Below the pieces are notes generated by a model that worked only from the letters and a program-made list of their open reading frames with translations, did not search any database and was not told the origin of the DNA. The position numbers and the translations under genes are program-made. Shown here piece after piece: positions 5,331 to 5,485 of a DNA stretch of 5,485 nt. Source of the stretch: Pseudomonadota bacterium (GTDB lineage: Bacteria; Pseudomonadota; Alphaproteobacteria; Rhizobiales; Xanthobacteraceae). Numbering within the stretch: the first letter of the stretch is position 1; each line of letters starts with the position of its first letter. The stretch is taken from positions 1 to 5,485 of the forward strand of contig JAEWCJ010000172.1 of the NCBI GenBank assembly GCA_023390695.1, in the 5' to 3' direction.

Positions 5331-5485
5331 TACCATTCAGAACACCCGCTCGACCGCACCTTCAGCGCCCTGTCCGACCCGACCCGGCGTGCGCTGCTGG
5401 AACGCTTGAGCGAACAGGACACGATGTCGGTCAGCCAACTGGCCGAACCGTTCCCGATATCGCTGCCGGCGGTGATGAAGCACCA
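5325..5485 (+). CDS. ArsR/SmtB-family transcriptional repressor, N-terminal part
   Basis: The first 53 codons of a winged-helix repressor cut by the right edge. MVYHSEHPLDRTFSALSDPTRRALLERL is split between the opening helix and the family hallmark DPTRRALLERL (18-28). SVSQLAEPF (35-43) is the first helix of the helix-turn-helix, and SLPAVMKH (46-53) is the start of the recognition helix. No cysteine is present so far and the metal-binding ELCVCDL motif of arsenic/cadmium sensors is absent, so this looks like the non-metal branch. Genes of this branch often sit just upstream of an AHSA1/SRPBCC-domain protein, which would then lie beyond the window (expectation, not seen). The ATG at 5325 is the only reasonable start. 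It lies directly at the predicted transcription start. Confidence 0.9.
   Translation, partial: MVYHSEHPLDRTFSALSDPTRRALLERLSEQDTMSVSQLAEPFPISLPAVMKH

Overview
The window is high-GC DNA with GTG and ATG starts and strong G/C preference at third codon positions. The gene set and the close match of the tlpA product to Bradyrhizobium TlpA (as remembered, not searched) point to an alphaproteobacterium of the order Hyphomicrobiales, probably near Bradyrhizobium, Rhodopseudomonas, Afipia or Pseudolabrys. It looks like ordinary chromosomal core. I see no mobile element, RNA gene or CRISPR array.

Layout. On the minus strand, in transcription order, argH (argininosuccinate lyase, last step of arginine synthesis) is followed 82 bases later by lptM (small outer-membrane lipoprotein), lysA (diaminopimelate decarboxylase, last step of lysine synthesis) and a large membrane protein of the DUF4175/TIGR02302 family that runs off the left edge. 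lptM and lysA are 7 bases apart and almost surely co-transcribed. The DUF4175 gene follows after 120 bases and has its own strong ribosome-binding site. tlpA, a membrane-anchored periplasmic thioredoxin used in cytochrome oxidase copper-centre assembly, diverges from argH with only 24 bases between the two start codons. Its 3' end meets, tail to tail and 10 bases away, a minus-strand pair of small genes: an unrecognised 88-residue helical protein and a 65-residue protein resembling the YjfB-type putative motility family. At the right edge an ArsR/SmtB-type repressor gene starts on the plus strand and is cut off.

The best material for a second look lies in the control regions. (1) The argH/tlpA junction is so tight that each transcript must begin inside the other gene or be nearly leaderless. 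On the argH side there is an 8-codon leader frame with a perfect Shine-Dalgarno sequence, and its stop overlaps the argH start as TGATG. (2) The ArsR gene has a good sigma70-type promoter placed so that its message should be leaderless. A perfect 12-base palindrome covers the start codon and a larger dyad covers the -35 box, suggesting autorepression. (3) The small motility-like pair has a near-consensus CtrA-type box upstream. I found no clear new multi-gene system. The small-gene pair is the least explained coding content.
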